The notes beneath the pieces are model-generated. The model saw only the letters and a list, made by a program, of their open reading frames with translations, made no database searches and had not been told where the DNA came from. DNA of 64,000 bases from Halobacteriovoraceae bacterium (GTDB taxonomy: Bacteria; Bdellovibrionota; Bacteriovoracia; Bacteriovoracales; Bacteriovoracaceae): contig PAMZ01000005.1 in assembly GCA_002707495.1 (NCBI GenBank), positions 182,971 through 246,970 of the forward strand, written 5' to 3'. Below, piece after piece: positions 16,879 through 25,917 of this stretch (positions within the stretch are counted from its first letter, which is position 1; the number at the start of each line of letters is the position of its first letter). The position numbers were made by a program, and so were the translations under genes.

Positions 16879-18864
16879 TATACTTATCTCATCGTATTTT
16901 TTTCACTTTCAGCTTCTGCTCAACAAGCTGATGCTGACCTCGTCGCTAGCTTGCAAGAAAGTCCAGTTGATGCTCAATTAACAGCTTTAGAAAGTTATGG
17001 ATACCGGCCTCAAGAGTTAACCACTCCAGAAGAAAGGCAACGAGTTGAGCAAAAATTGCGAGAATTTGCTAGGGCCCAAACAACGAGAGAATGTGATTTT
17101 TCGCAAAAAGTTGGAAGCAGAGGAAATAAGAAAAGTATTGCACTCTACGACCAGATAATTTCTGATATGACTCCCTTTATTCTTCAAAATTATTCTAGTG
17201 ATTGTGTGGCAAATCTTTTGACTCACTACATGGCCGAGAAATTTCGAAACCCCAATCAATTAAGATATAATATCAATTGTCTTCATCAAGAAGTAAACGC
17301 TCAAGGTGAAACGTCATATCGTTCAGGTTATCAAGATATTAGATGTCCAAGAATACTCCAAGAAAAAGGTTTGTTTGAACGCACTTCAGCCGCTCTCTCA
17401 GATGCTTTATTTCATCCTAGTTCAAATCTACGAGTCTGCGCAGGTGATGACTTTAGCCCCAGCTCCTTTGAAGAACTGTCGGAAATGGTAGTAAGTCTTA
17501 CAGAAAATCAAGCTCAAATAGAGGAATGTACTGAAACCCAAGTAGGGCAAACGAGACCTCGAAATAATAGAGATTATTCCCTAACTAGAAATAGCGCTAA
17601 TGAATATACAGCAAATATCGTCATTGACTTCCAAAAGCGAGGTGAAAACCTCTCTAATTTATCACCTGAGCAGATGATGGAAAGAGTGAGAACTTGTTTA
17701 AGTGAGACAAACCAATTATACCGAAGCTCTAATGGGGAACAGCTCAATCTCAATATTCTCTCTCCTCAAGATCAAGAGAGTGTCCCAGAAGATCAAAGAC
17801 TTAAAAGTCATAGTATAAAATACCAAGCCGCTGAGTTTAGACAAAACTCACTTGCTTATATGGATACGATTAGTTGTTCGACCATAGCCCACGAAGTCTT
17901 CCATTTGATTGGACTTCTAGATGAGTATCATGAAAGTGGTGATGGATCCTATCATGACGAAGCCACTGGCCTCAGTCTTTTTGATGGTTCTCCCGAGATT
18001 GAAGTTGCTCGTGCCAATGGCACACTAAGATTTCAACCGACAAATAATCTGTGCCGGTCAATTCCAAGTCGACCTAGCGTCATGTCGAAACATAATGATG
18101 CTTTCCAGGAGGTTGCTGGTGTTCCGATTAATTGTCGATGTAGAGAAGATGCACACGAATGTAGAAGAGTGCTAGCTTTGAATAATCCTGCTCTCACATT
18201 ACTTCAAGCCAGTACATTTACTTTTCCAAATTTCGAAAGCATTTGTAGTCTAGACTTTAACTATGGAGTTGATCGATATGGGAGTACTAATGTCTCTTTT
18301 GATTTCAATTCTATGAGTCCTCAAGAGATAGCGGATTTTAGAGCTTACGAGATTGTCTCAAATACTCCAAATGAAGTTATCATTCAAAAAAATAGTGGAG
18401 CTGATTTACTAGACCCAAATAATCCCAACTCCCCTTTTGCTGTCATCTATCCTAAATACTATCGCTGTAGCTGTGCCGGAAAAAATGTAGAGGACTGCGA
18501 GAGTAAATTGAATATGATTCGAACAGAGGACTTAGCCAATTATCATGTACCTTTTTGTTTTAGAGAAATGGGGATAGTTGAAGACAATATTAGTAATGCA
18601 GATATCCATGGAACCATCCCTATTCCAGGAATCCAAGAGATGCAAATCACTCAAAGCGAAGACTCTTATAGTATTATACCTCCTGCAAGAAATCCTGGAT
18701 CCCCTCTACTTCACCCTGCCCATATGACATTTATCAAATTTGCTGGATGTAGAAGTCGAGCCACCAAATATAGAACCTGTCAGTCATACGCTTATGTGAA
18801 TGATTGTCCTGGTAGACCCGCATATTGTGATGAGGAGGAGCAATGGCTAATGCAAGAGCAATAA
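16855..18864 (+). CDS. Exported zinc-metalloprotease-like protein, paralogue 2
   Basis: The 669-residue product has a signal peptide ending near ASAQQ and matches paralogue 1 along most of its length, by eye at about half of the positions. The zincin motif is conserved as HEVFHLIGLLDEYHE (His346, Glu347, His350). So are most cysteines and the C-terminal block CDEEEQWLMQEQ. The ATG lies inside the 3' end of paralogue 1, behind GAGGAGG. Its own 3' end in turn contains the start of the next gene. Keeping the catalytic residues in both copies argues that both are active, exported metal-dependent hydrolases. Substrate unknown; a role in degrading host or prey protein is a guess. Confidence 0.7.
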   Translation: MAHARTVIYTYLIVFFSLSASAQQADADLVASLQESPVDAQLTALESYGYRPQELTTPEERQRVEQKLREFARAQTTRECDFSQKVGSRGNKKSIALYDQIISDMTPFILQNYSSDCVANLLTHYMAEKFRNPNQLRYNINCLHQEVNAQGETSYRSGYQDIRCPRILQEKGLFERTSAALSDALFHPSSNLRVCAGDDFSPSSFEELSEMVVSLTENQAQIEECTETQVGQTRPRNNRDYSLTRNSANEYTANIVIDFQKRGENLSNLSPEQMMERVRTCLSETNQLYRSSNGEQLNLNILSPQDQESVPEDQRLKSHSIKYQAAEFRQNSLAYMDTISCSTIAHEVFHLIGLLDEYHESGDGSYHDEATGLSLFDGSPEIEVARANGTLRFQPTNNLCRSIPSRPSVMSKHNDAFQEVAGVPINCRCREDAHECRRVLALNNPALTLLQASTFTFPNFESICSLDFNYGVDRYGSTNVSFDFNSMSPQEIADFRAYEIVSNTPNEVIIQKNSGADLLDPNNPNSPFAVIYPKYYRCSCAGKNVEDCESKLNMIRTEDLANYHVPFCFREMGIVEDNISNADIHGTIPIPGIQEMQITQSEDSYSIIPPARNPGSPLLHPAHMTFIKFAGCRSRATKYRTCQSYAYVNDCPGRPAYCDEEEQWLMQEQ

Positions 18865-18866
18865 TC
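18823..18866 (+). repeat. Overlapping gene junction, copy 2
   Basis: This is the second copy of the 16835-16878 junction, joining paralogue 2 to the small exported protein gene. The downstream gene also keeps a similar start (MANARAII versus MAHARTVI), so the duplicated unit included the start of the following gene. Confidence 0.75.
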
Positions 18867-19442
18867 TTTATCCTAACAGTTTTGATATCGGCTTCAGACC
18901 TTAAAGCGATGACCATTACAATGAGTAAAAAAACTCCGGAAGGGCAATTTTCTAGAACTTATTTTATTGAGGATGAAAAGATTAAGCTTAGAACCAATTC
19001 CAATTATTTTGAAAGTTTTAAAGGGGAGGCAAAGTTTGGACTTTTTGAAGTCAAAACCACAGACGAAGTAAAAAAGAAAATTAAAAAACTTCGTGAACTT
19101 TCAGCTGCTCTTAAAAAAATCAATCAGACTCTAGGAGACAAAGCCCCCAAATACAATCCGGCTGGTGAGCGTATCTGGTATGTTATAGATGGAATGAACG
19201 TGAATCAATTTCACCCGTACTACGATGATTTTGGGAAATTACTGAATGAGATATCAAAAATTGAAAAGTTAAGTGATATTGAAACGATTTCAGTTCAGAG
19301 AAAAAAAGATGGCTTCGAGCTTAAACAATTTAACCGCAACAAAAGCTCTACAGAGTCTCTTTCCAAGGAGTCTTGCCATACCAATTCAATAGGTACCAAA
19401 TGCACGATAAAGGGTAGAGGTTACGCTTTTTTCCCTCTCTAA
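18843..19442 (+). CDS. Small exported hypothetical protein downstream of the protease pair
   Basis: The 199-residue product has a signal peptide (MANARAIIFILTVLISASDLKA). Its mature part is rich in lysine and charged residues, with a helical segment near residues 75-100 and two cysteines near the C-terminus. It does not resemble the metalloprotease-like paralogues beyond the first eight residues. Those residues and the ribosome binding site lie inside the end of paralogue 2, so translation should be coupled to it. That fixed ratio would suit a partner, chaperone or inhibitor of the proteases, which is speculative. Family not recognised. Confidence 0.6.
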   Translation: MANARAIIFILTVLISASDLKAMTITMSKKTPEGQFSRTYFIEDEKIKLRTNSNYFESFKGEAKFGLFEVKTTDEVKKKIKKLRELSAALKKINQTLGDKAPKYNPAGERIWYVIDGMNVNQFHPYYDDFGKLLNEISKIEKLSDIETISVQRKKDGFELKQFNRNKSSTESLSKESCHTNSIGTKCTIKGRGYAFFPL

Positions 19443-19679
19443 AAGAGTGAAGATTTTTCAAGCCCTAGCGAAATCCAGCTAAATCGTAGTATATTAACGC
19501 AGATGGTTAGGATATACTCAACTCTACTATTGGCTGGTTATATGTTTGTAAAAGTCTTTATTTTGGGCTCTTACTACTTCCTACCCTATTGAAATCACGA
19601 TCAATATTACACGTCTAACTAATTTCTTAACACAATCCTAACATAACTTGATATAAACAAGCCTCATTTGGAGGTTTAT

Positions 19680-20273
19680 ATGATTAAGTCCTGCTGGCTT
19701 TATTTTGGCCTGTTTTTTTGCTGGAGCAGTTTTGCTCAAGACTTTACTGAGCCAGATCAGACCAACCCCTTTACCGGTGAACAATTCGAGTCTGTAGTCG
19801 TGAGCCCAACTTATTATCACTCTCGTTTTCGGACTCAGTATTATTATCGCTACGTCACTTTATATAATGAAGTCGAAGTCCAAGAAGTTATTGATGAATA
19901 CCCACGTATAAAAGAGTTTTGCCATGAGTTTGGAAATCGCTTTGCTGCGTGGTCTATCGAAAAGGTTTTTACGCGAAATATAAGTAGTAGTTTTGGACTC
20001 AATCTTCTTGGGATTGATATCTCTGTGGGAGGAAGTTCCGGACAAGATGTTGTGTTTGCTTTTGAACGATGGATCATCGCTGAGGCAGGTATTGAGGCCA
20101 TTCACACCCCAATGATTTATCACACAGAAAGAAGAGGTATCACTTATCAACAAACTTTCTATCCTAAAACAGGGCGAAGTGTGAACACAAAGCTAAATAA
20201 AGAAGAATTTTTTGTCGATTATATCGACCCTATGTTTGTGGCACATAGAGAAGTCACTGATGAATGCAACTAG
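19680..20273 (+). CDS. Exported hypothetical protein, 197 aa
   Basis: I chose the ATG at 19680 because GGAGG lies five bases upstream; an in-frame TTG at 19668 lies before that site. The product begins with a signal peptide (MIKSCWLYFGLFFCWSSFAQ) and its mature part is rich in Tyr, Phe and Thr. Cysteines at about 81 and near the end could form a disulfide. The gene is preceded by 237 bases without a convincing gene, and its 3' end overlaps the end of queC by four bases. Family not recognised. Confidence 0.6.
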   Translation: MIKSCWLYFGLFFCWSSFAQDFTEPDQTNPFTGEQFESVVVSPTYYHSRFRTQYYYRYVTLYNEVEVQEVIDEYPRIKEFCHEFGNRFAAWSIEKVFTRNISSSFGLNLLGIDISVGGSSGQDVVFAFERWIIAEAGIEAIHTPMIYHTERRGITYQQTFYPKTGRSVNTKLNKEEFFVDYIDPMFVAHREVTDECN

Positions 20274-20962
20274 ATTTTAGTTCTATAGGAAAACTCCACA
20301 TCGGGATGATCTTTGAGAAATTCTTTAATTCCATTATTCCTCAACTCACAAGCAGGACAATTGCCGCAACCTTGAAAAGGCACACCTTCGTAACAACTCA
20401 AAGTATTCTCTAATAAGAAATGGAGATTCCCCATTTGATAGGCTAACTCCAAAGTCTGTTTTTTGGTCATATAGACCAATGGAGTTTTTATATCGAATTG
20501 ATTGTTAGCAAAGTCAAATCGAAGTCCTGCCTGAATAATATCCATATATTTACGAGAACAGTCTCGATAGCCTGAATTTGATTCATCGACCTCTATAACT
20601 CCCATGAAAATACATTCTGCTCCAAGGTGTTCAGCATGAATACTTGCCACTCTGGCCATAAGACCATTTCTTCCCACAACTAATGTATTAGGTGCTTGGC
20701 CATCTCTATGTTCAATAGGAATATCTTTATTGGTCAAAGCATTCTCTGTGATTTCGTTTAAGCAATTTAAATCGATCACAGTGTGATCAACTTTCCACTC
20801 TTTGCAGATATTTGCGGCATAATCCAATTCTTTAAGATGTCTTTGTCCATAGGTAAACGAAAGAGAGAGAACGTTTTCAGCATTAAACTGCTCGATAGCA
20901 AGTGCGAGACAAAGACTAGAGTCCATGCCACCAGAGTGAACGACCACAGCCTTTTTTTTCAT
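20270..20962 (-). CDS. queC: 7-cyano-7-deazaguanine synthase
   Basis: QueC converts 7-carboxy-7-deazaguanine to preQ0 using ATP and ammonia, a step in queuosine synthesis. The PP-loop motif VVHSGGMDSS is at the N-terminus. The C-terminal zinc site is CxxxxxxxxCGNCPAC (Cys residues in ENTLSCYEGVPFQGCGNCPAC order). The Met at 20962 is chosen because it begins MKKKAVVVHSGG, has AAAGGAAA upstream, and overlaps the galE stop in an ATGA arrangement. The coding frame is also open further upstream to 21025. No other queuosine gene is next to it. Confidence 0.95.
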   Translation of the reverse strand: MKKKAVVVHSGGMDSSLCLALAIEQFNAENVLSLSFTYGQRHLKELDYAANICKEWKVDHTVIDLNCLNEITENALTNKDIPIEHRDGQAPNTLVVGRNGLMARVASIHAEHLGAECIFMGVIEVDESNSGYRDCSRKYMDIIQAGLRFDFANNQFDIKTPLVYMTKKQTLELAYQMGNLHFLLENTLSCYEGVPFQGCGNCPACELRNNGIKEFLKDHPDVEFSYRTKI

Positions 20963-21981
20963 CGGTTCTTTTCCTTTAGGCTTCGATTCAGTTTCCACTC
21001 TTTTAATGTTGAAGTTTTTTCCCACTCCAGAGCAGTCTTCACAATGAACCTTAATTCACCAAAACTTGGCTCCCAATTTGTATTCGCTTTTATTTTATCA
21101 ACTTTAGAAATTAAAGTGGCAGGATCTCCGGCTCGCCTACTAGCCTTATGAACCTTAAAATCAACTCCGGAGACTTCTTTTACTGCAGCAACGACCTCTT
21201 TCACTGAAAATCCTCTGCCATAGCCACAATTAAAAATATCAGATTTTTTATTTTCTTCGAGATAATTTAGGGCCGCAAGATGAGCTTTGGCAAGGTCAAC
21301 GACATGAATATAATCTCGAACTCCTGTTCCATCTTCGGTGTCAAAGTCGGTTCCAAAAATACTAATTGAATCTCTTGAACCTGTCGCAGCTTCACTTGCC
21401 ACTTTTATTAAATGAGTCGCTCCTGGAAAGGCTTGCCCTATCTCCAAATCGGGGTCTGCCCCTGAGACATTGAAGTATCTTAAAGCAACATAGTTAAATC
21501 CCTCATGGGCTAAAGCTGTATCTTTCAACATCATTTCTGTCATAAGTTTTGAGCTTCCGTAAGGATTTATAGGAGCTGGAGTTAAAGTTTCGTCAGCCAA
21601 ACCCGATTTAAGTTCTCCATAAACAGCCGCGGTTGAAGAGAAGATGAAGTTTGGAACATTATGTTCAACACATTTTGCGATTAGCTTCTGCGAATTAACA
21701 GTATTATTTGAATAATACTTCATCGGGTCTTCAACACTTTCAGGAACAACAATTGAGCCTGCAAAATGCATGACCGCATGAAACTTATATTGATCAAACA
21801 GGGAAGAAAGTAGTTTTTCGTCACCGAGGTCACCAATTATAAGCTCCCCCCACTTAACAGCTTCCTTGTATCCCGTGGACAAATTATCTAGAATAACAAG
21901 CTCACAACCCGTTTGACTTAGAACCTTACAAACATGAGAGCCGATATAACCGGCTCCCCCTGTCACTAGTATTTTTTTCAT
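20959..21981 (-). CDS. galE: UDP-glucose 4-epimerase
   Basis: The 340-residue product is a typical extended short-chain dehydrogenase. It has the NAD-binding motif TGGAGYIGSH at the N-terminus, the catalytic Ser region FSSTAAVYG, and the catalytic YGSSK pair. GVRDYIHVVDLAKAHLAAL is typical of GalE. It interconverts UDP-glucose and UDP-galactose (and often the N-acetylated forms) and would feed the polysaccharide locus to the right. It is translationally coupled to queC and starts four bases after the subtilase gene. Confidence 0.93.
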   Translation of the reverse strand: MKKILVTGGAGYIGSHVCKVLSQTGCELVILDNLSTGYKEAVKWGELIIGDLGDEKLLSSLFDQYKFHAVMHFAGSIVVPESVEDPMKYYSNNTVNSQKLIAKCVEHNVPNFIFSSTAAVYGELKSGLADETLTPAPINPYGSSKLMTEMMLKDTALAHEGFNYVALRYFNVSGADPDLEIGQAFPGATHLIKVASEAATGSRDSISIFGTDFDTEDGTGVRDYIHVVDLAKAHLAALNYLEENKKSDIFNCGYGRGFSVKEVVAAVKEVSGVDFKVHKASRRAGDPATLISKVDKIKANTNWEPSFGELRFIVKTALEWEKTSTLKEWKLNRSLKEKNR

Positions 21982-21985
21982 TGGG

Positions 21986-23233
21986 CTACTTTACTGCATT
22001 TGCAGCATTTATTCTTCCTGCGCCGAGTCCACTTCGACTCCAAGGCCATTGTCTACGAGTGATGTCATCGGCTGAATCGAGTAGTCTTTGACGAACCTCC
22101 TCATCAGAGAAATTAGGATGAGCCGACCAAATGAGAGCTGCTACTGCTGCGGCTGCTGGCGCTGCCATACTTGTGCCCTGCAATTGCCCATACTTTCCCT
22201 GAGTAGTACTGCGTCTTCTTGGGTGAGGTCTAACCGGTGCCAAAACAGGATCTCCTGGAGCACAGATATCAATTCCACTTCCGTAATTTGAAAAGCTAGA
22301 TCTTTGATCTTGAAAAAACTCTCCACCGGACTTAACTGAACAGACTAAAATTAATTCTTCTATTTTTTGTCTTGGAGGATCTTTCTCCCCAGCGTTCCCT
22401 GCACTATTAACGATAAGAACATCGTTTTCTCGAATATAAGCGATGGCATCTAAATAAGCTTCATCATCAACCATTCTATCAACATTGTAACTGGTATTGA
22501 TAATTTTAGCTCCATTATCCACAGCGTATCGATAGGTCTCTGCGATGACTGCTGAAGTCCACTCCCCTTCAGGCCCATACCATCTTAGAGGCATTACTTT
22601 TACATTAGGAGCAATCCCTGCGCCCCCAATTTCATTATTAGCTGTAGCGGCAATTATTCCAGCAACATGTGTTCCATGAGTTGTGGTTCTATCAGAATCA
22701 ACGTTGTTGTCTTGCCCGATAAAATCCCAGCCTATCACGTCATCAATATATCCATTATTATCATTATCTATTCCATCATCTGGAATCTCATTTGAATTCT
22801 TAAACCAAGCTGTTTTTAAATCTTTATGACCCAGGAAAAATTCATTATCAGTAACTGCCACAATAATATCACTGCTCCCTTTAGTCGTGGCCCATGCTTT
22901 CTTTGTCTTAATCATTTTGTGATGAAACTGATCTTCAAATTTTTCATCATTTGGACCTGTTTCTGAGTCAGAGTCCTCAAAATCTCTATATTCACCTACA
23001 TATTTATAGTTGGGAAAATATTCAAGGCCATCCAATAAAGATTTGTCTGATGTCTGAACGAGGACCAAGTTTTTCCCCAGAACTCTTTTTACAGGAAAAC
23101 TTAAGTTTTTTTCATGTGCCTTCACAATATATTCACCTGCGATGATTTCCCTATAATTCTTTGAAGAATCAGAATTGATTGAGGCAAAAACAGTACCCAC
23201 ACTAAAACATAAAACAGCCGTCAATAGCTTCAT
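21986..23233 (-). CDS. Exported subtilisin-like serine protease (S8)
   Basis: The 415-residue preproprotein has a signal peptide (MKLLTAVLCFSVGTVFA), a propeptide of about 80 residues and one S8 catalytic domain. The triad is Asp129 (AVTDNEF), His186 (THGTHVAGI) and Ser355 (GTSMAAPAAA), with oxyanion Asn280 (NSAGN). The Asp block reads DNE instead of the usual DTG or DSG, which is unusual but keeps the Asp. An acidic loop (NEIPDDGIDNDNNGYIDD) may bind calcium. It should act outside the cell. It lies four bases before galE on the same strand. Confidence 0.93.
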   Translation of the reverse strand: MKLLTAVLCFSVGTVFASINSDSSKNYREIIAGEYIVKAHEKNLSFPVKRVLGKNLVLVQTSDKSLLDGLEYFPNYKYVGEYRDFEDSDSETGPNDEKFEDQFHHKMIKTKKAWATTKGSSDIIVAVTDNEFFLGHKDLKTAWFKNSNEIPDDGIDNDNNGYIDDVIGWDFIGQDNNVDSDRTTTHGTHVAGIIAATANNEIGGAGIAPNVKVMPLRWYGPEGEWTSAVIAETYRYAVDNGAKIINTSYNVDRMVDDEAYLDAIAYIRENDVLIVNSAGNAGEKDPPRQKIEELILVCSVKSGGEFFQDQRSSFSNYGSGIDICAPGDPVLAPVRPHPRRRSTTQGKYGQLQGTSMAAPAAAAVAALIWSAHPNFSDEEVRQRLLDSADDITRRQWPWSRSGLGAGRINAANAVK

Positions 23234-23385
23234 ATTCCCTCCCTAGACCGAAATAAATTTTTTGATTTAAAGTTCTAGCATCATCATGCCAAAGAGAAGA
23301 CGAAGTTTAAAATAATCTTTTCTTACCTGAATACCTGAGTAAAACTATTTGTAAACTTATCTGAGTAATGTACCGATATAATTGT

Positions 23386-24945
23386 ATGAAAAATTTATTC
23401 GTAATGACATTGACCCTAAGTTCACTCTATCCCTCAAGCCAGGCTTTCGCCGAGTTCGATTCCGAAAAATTTGTGCCAGCACAAGGCGCAAGCTATTCAC
23501 GAATGTGGAATTGGATTTTAAAAGGTGAAGGAGCCGATCAACCGAAAGAAAAGCCGGTTCTCGGGATGGCATTATGTCAATACGACGGATCCAAAATGAA
23601 TCCACCAAGAGCACTAAACTTAGGATCAGGGGGAGATGACGATCGTTTTTCAACTGAAAATCTGATCAAAAACCTGGCTCAAAGATCTTCCGTGACTACA
23701 GAAGAGCCATGTTTAGTTTTAAGATCTCCAGGATCAACCTTTAATGATAATTTACTTCCTCTTCTTTCAATTTCACAAGGAAGTCTTCCGTTGCAAACAT
23801 TTCTATCCAGTTATTCTCCCAAGGTGGTTTCATCTTATGGTTCAGAAAGTCATTATGTTCCTCAGCCAATCAACGAGAATGCACCGACAACGGATGCCAA
23901 TAATTTTATTGCTAATGAACTCATACGAAAATGTGTCGCTCAACTTCAAAGTGATGCTAGAGGGGTCGCTTCGATCTCCGCAGACCAAATTGCCAGAGGA
24001 ACATCGATCGTTGCGGTTTCTAGTTTAGACTTAAGTCTTGAAGAGCTACAAGAGAATATCGAGCCCAATTTATCAGCCGAAGCTCAGGTAGTTAATGGGA
24101 GAGCAAATTTAGTTGATTTTCCTGGAGTCATCCATAGTTATAGCTTCTCTCAATTTCCTATAAGCTATAGTCTTCAAGAGAGACTGAATTTAAAAGAGTC
24201 TCTTATTGGAGAGCTTTCCTGCGCGGAAGGCGAACTATGGGGTGAGGATGGCATCGTAAGAGTCAATGAATGTAACCCCATTCTAGCTGAGATGCGTGAA
24301 GAAATTGAAGAAGGTAGTTCAAATATTAAAACAGCACTATCAGGAGCTGCTTGTGGAATCGGAAGAAGACTTGAAGGAAACGGAAGTCTACTGGTAGGAG
24401 CTCTAGCTTGTAGTCTTACTGAAGTTATCTCAAGATGTGAAGATGAATCCGTTGTGAGAACTCTTCGAAACTCTCTTGCACTTTTCTCTTCAGCTTTTCT
24501 TGCAGGTTCAGTTCCAAATGGTTCAGCTTTAACTGATACACCGGCTGGAGATTTGAGCTATATCAATGGTGGATATGAATTTACTTTGCAAGGAAAACAA
24601 AGAGAGCGACTTGGTGGTGCCGCTGCAGGTGCTCTTCTAGGTGGAGCCCTAAGAGGTTTAGCTTTTGGAGAATGCCAAGACGGATATCGTGAGCGTCAAG
24701 TTGTTGGAAATTCGGTAGGAGCTGTTGCTATCTATACGGGAATGTCCACCTTTGCAAGTGACCGTTTTCAATACGCAGGAGTAAACGCTAATAAGGTTCA
24801 CGAGCTAGCTTCAGGGAGTATTCCTGGTATCATCCGCTCGCAATGTAGACAAAATGCATGTACTCAAAGACTTAGGCAAACGCTGCAAGAGTACTCTAAT
24901 AACTCGACGAGACTTGCTAATCCACAGGGGATGATTGAACAATAG
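23386..24945 (+). CDS. Exported hypothetical protein with a glycine-rich membrane-like segment
   Basis: The product is about 519 residues from the Met at 23386, where a signal peptide starts (MKNLFVMTLTLSSLYPSSQAFA); an in-frame Met at 23368 is also possible. Neither start has a clear ribosome binding site. The N-terminal half is Ser-rich. The C-terminal half has small-residue segments of glycine-zipper type (GAACGIGRRLEGNGSLLVGA and RLGGAAAGALLGGALRGLAF) that could insert in or pack against a membrane. The stop is four bases before the L,D-transpeptidase start, so the two are probably co-translated and may work together at the cell wall. Family not recognised. Confidence 0.6.
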   Translation: MKNLFVMTLTLSSLYPSSQAFAEFDSEKFVPAQGASYSRMWNWILKGEGADQPKEKPVLGMALCQYDGSKMNPPRALNLGSGGDDDRFSTENLIKNLAQRSSVTTEEPCLVLRSPGSTFNDNLLPLLSISQGSLPLQTFLSSYSPKVVSSYGSESHYVPQPINENAPTTDANNFIANELIRKCVAQLQSDARGVASISADQIARGTSIVAVSSLDLSLEELQENIEPNLSAEAQVVNGRANLVDFPGVIHSYSFSQFPISYSLQERLNLKESLIGELSCAEGELWGEDGIVRVNECNPILAEMREEIEEGSSNIKTALSGAACGIGRRLEGNGSLLVGALACSLTEVISRCEDESVVRTLRNSLALFSSAFLAGSVPNGSALTDTPAGDLSYINGGYEFTLQGKQRERLGGAAAGALLGGALRGLAFGECQDGYRERQVVGNSVGAVAIYTGMSTFASDRFQYAGVNANKVHELASGSIPGIIRSQCRQNACTQRLRQTLQEYSNNSTRLANPQGMIEQ

Positions 24946-24949
24946 GGGC

Positions 24950-25801
24950 ATGAAATTTTATTGCCTCAGTTTAAGTTTAGTTTTTTTAAGCACAAGTACC
25001 TGGTCCCAATCACTCGATCAAGCAGCTGAAATTGCTAATGAAGGATTGGAACAAATAGAAGTTGGTAATGAGCAGGAGCTTTTACCAAATGAGTGTGCGA
25101 CTCCAAAACTAGAGATTTGCCTCCAATTTGAAGCCTTTAAAAAACTTGGTGTTCCAGAGGAGCCTTTAAGACAAGCCTTCTATTTTTATCACCACAATCC
25201 AGATCATTTTTCTGATACTCGCTATATAACGATCGCTGACTATACACAAAATTCAACTCAAAAAAGATTTTATATGTTGGATTTAGAGACTGGAACGATG
25301 AGATCAGAAAAGGTCTCACATGGAAGCGGGCACCGTAGAAGAGTACGCCATGGTGATCCAGACCATGACGGCATGATTGATCGCTGTCATCACGGCGATG
25401 ATCTAGATGATCGAACCAATATGACTCGTGCTGGCTTTTTTAAAACAGCAAATTTATACCGCTCTATTAGTCATGAAGATATGAGAGGTGGAGTTCGTGA
25501 ATGGCCATACTTAGACTCTCAAAATAATAATGGCCTTAGAATGGAGGGCCTCTCCCCCGATGTGAATGACGAAGCGATGAGTTCAGGAGTGGTCATGCAC
25601 GGTGCTTGGTATAATGATCTTGCTCCTACAATGGGTCGAAGTTACGGTTGTCCTGCCTTTGAATCAGATGTTGCAACAGAGGTCTTACCTCTAATTTCTA
25701 ACGGAAGCCTCTATTACTCCTACACTCCGCGCTGCGAAGGTCTTCATCAAAGAGTTCTCAGTCAGATTCCTGATTGGGAAAACTTCTGCGCAAGTGATTA
25801 A
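24950..25801 (+). CDS. Exported L,D-transpeptidase-like murein enzyme
   Basis: The 283-residue product has a signal peptide (residues 1-20) and resembles the YkuD_2 type of L,D-transpeptidase domain. Blocks are VSHGSGHRR, GLRMEGLSPDVND, VVMHGAWY with His217, and GRSYGCPAF with the catalytic Cys234. These enzymes make or swap 3-3 cross-links in peptidoglycan. Between the first blocks is an inserted acidic loop, GDPDHDGMIDRCHHGDD, whose DxDxDG spacing looks like a calcium site. The start is ATG 24950 behind AGGGG. It follows the glycine-rich protein gene by four bases. In Bdellovibrio, L,D-transpeptidases remodel prey wall; that role here is inference. Confidence 0.85.
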   Translation: MKFYCLSLSLVFLSTSTWSQSLDQAAEIANEGLEQIEVGNEQELLPNECATPKLEICLQFEAFKKLGVPEEPLRQAFYFYHHNPDHFSDTRYITIADYTQNSTQKRFYMLDLETGTMRSEKVSHGSGHRRRVRHGDPDHDGMIDRCHHGDDLDDRTNMTRAGFFKTANLYRSISHEDMRGGVREWPYLDSQNNNGLRMEGLSPDVNDEAMSSGVVMHGAWYNDLAPTMGRSYGCPAFESDVATEVLPLISNGSLYYSYTPRCEGLHQRVLSQIPDWENFCASD

Positions 25802-25812
25802 AATCACGAAAG

Positions 25813-25905
25813 GTATACATTTAGTATACAGATAATCAGCTAAACCATTGTTTTTTATCGATAATTTTTTTCTCTTATTACGAAAATACTCCTATCTAGT
25901 ATACA
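25813..25905 (+). promoter_or_regulatory. GTATAC-containing repeats, candidate operator
   Basis: TAGTATACA occurs at 25822-25830 and again at 25897-25905, just before the ribosome binding site of the lipoprotein gene. A third GTATAC lies at 25813-25818. The palindromic core and the operon's TIGR02147 regulator make this a candidate autoregulatory site. No binding evidence exists in the sequence itself. Confidence 0.35.
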
Positions 25906-25917
25906 ATGGAGGAATGA

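Noticed and set aside
19503..19592. 29-residue hydrophobic frame starting MVRIYSTLLLAGYMF in a 237-base gap
   Set aside because: It lacks a Shine-Dalgarno sequence, terminator or promoter, unlike the 35595 peptide, so I do not call it a gene.
23377..23382. TATAAT close to the start of the glycine-rich exported protein
   Set aside because: It is only four bases before the chosen ATG, which would put the transcript start inside the gene, and no -35 fits; probably chance.
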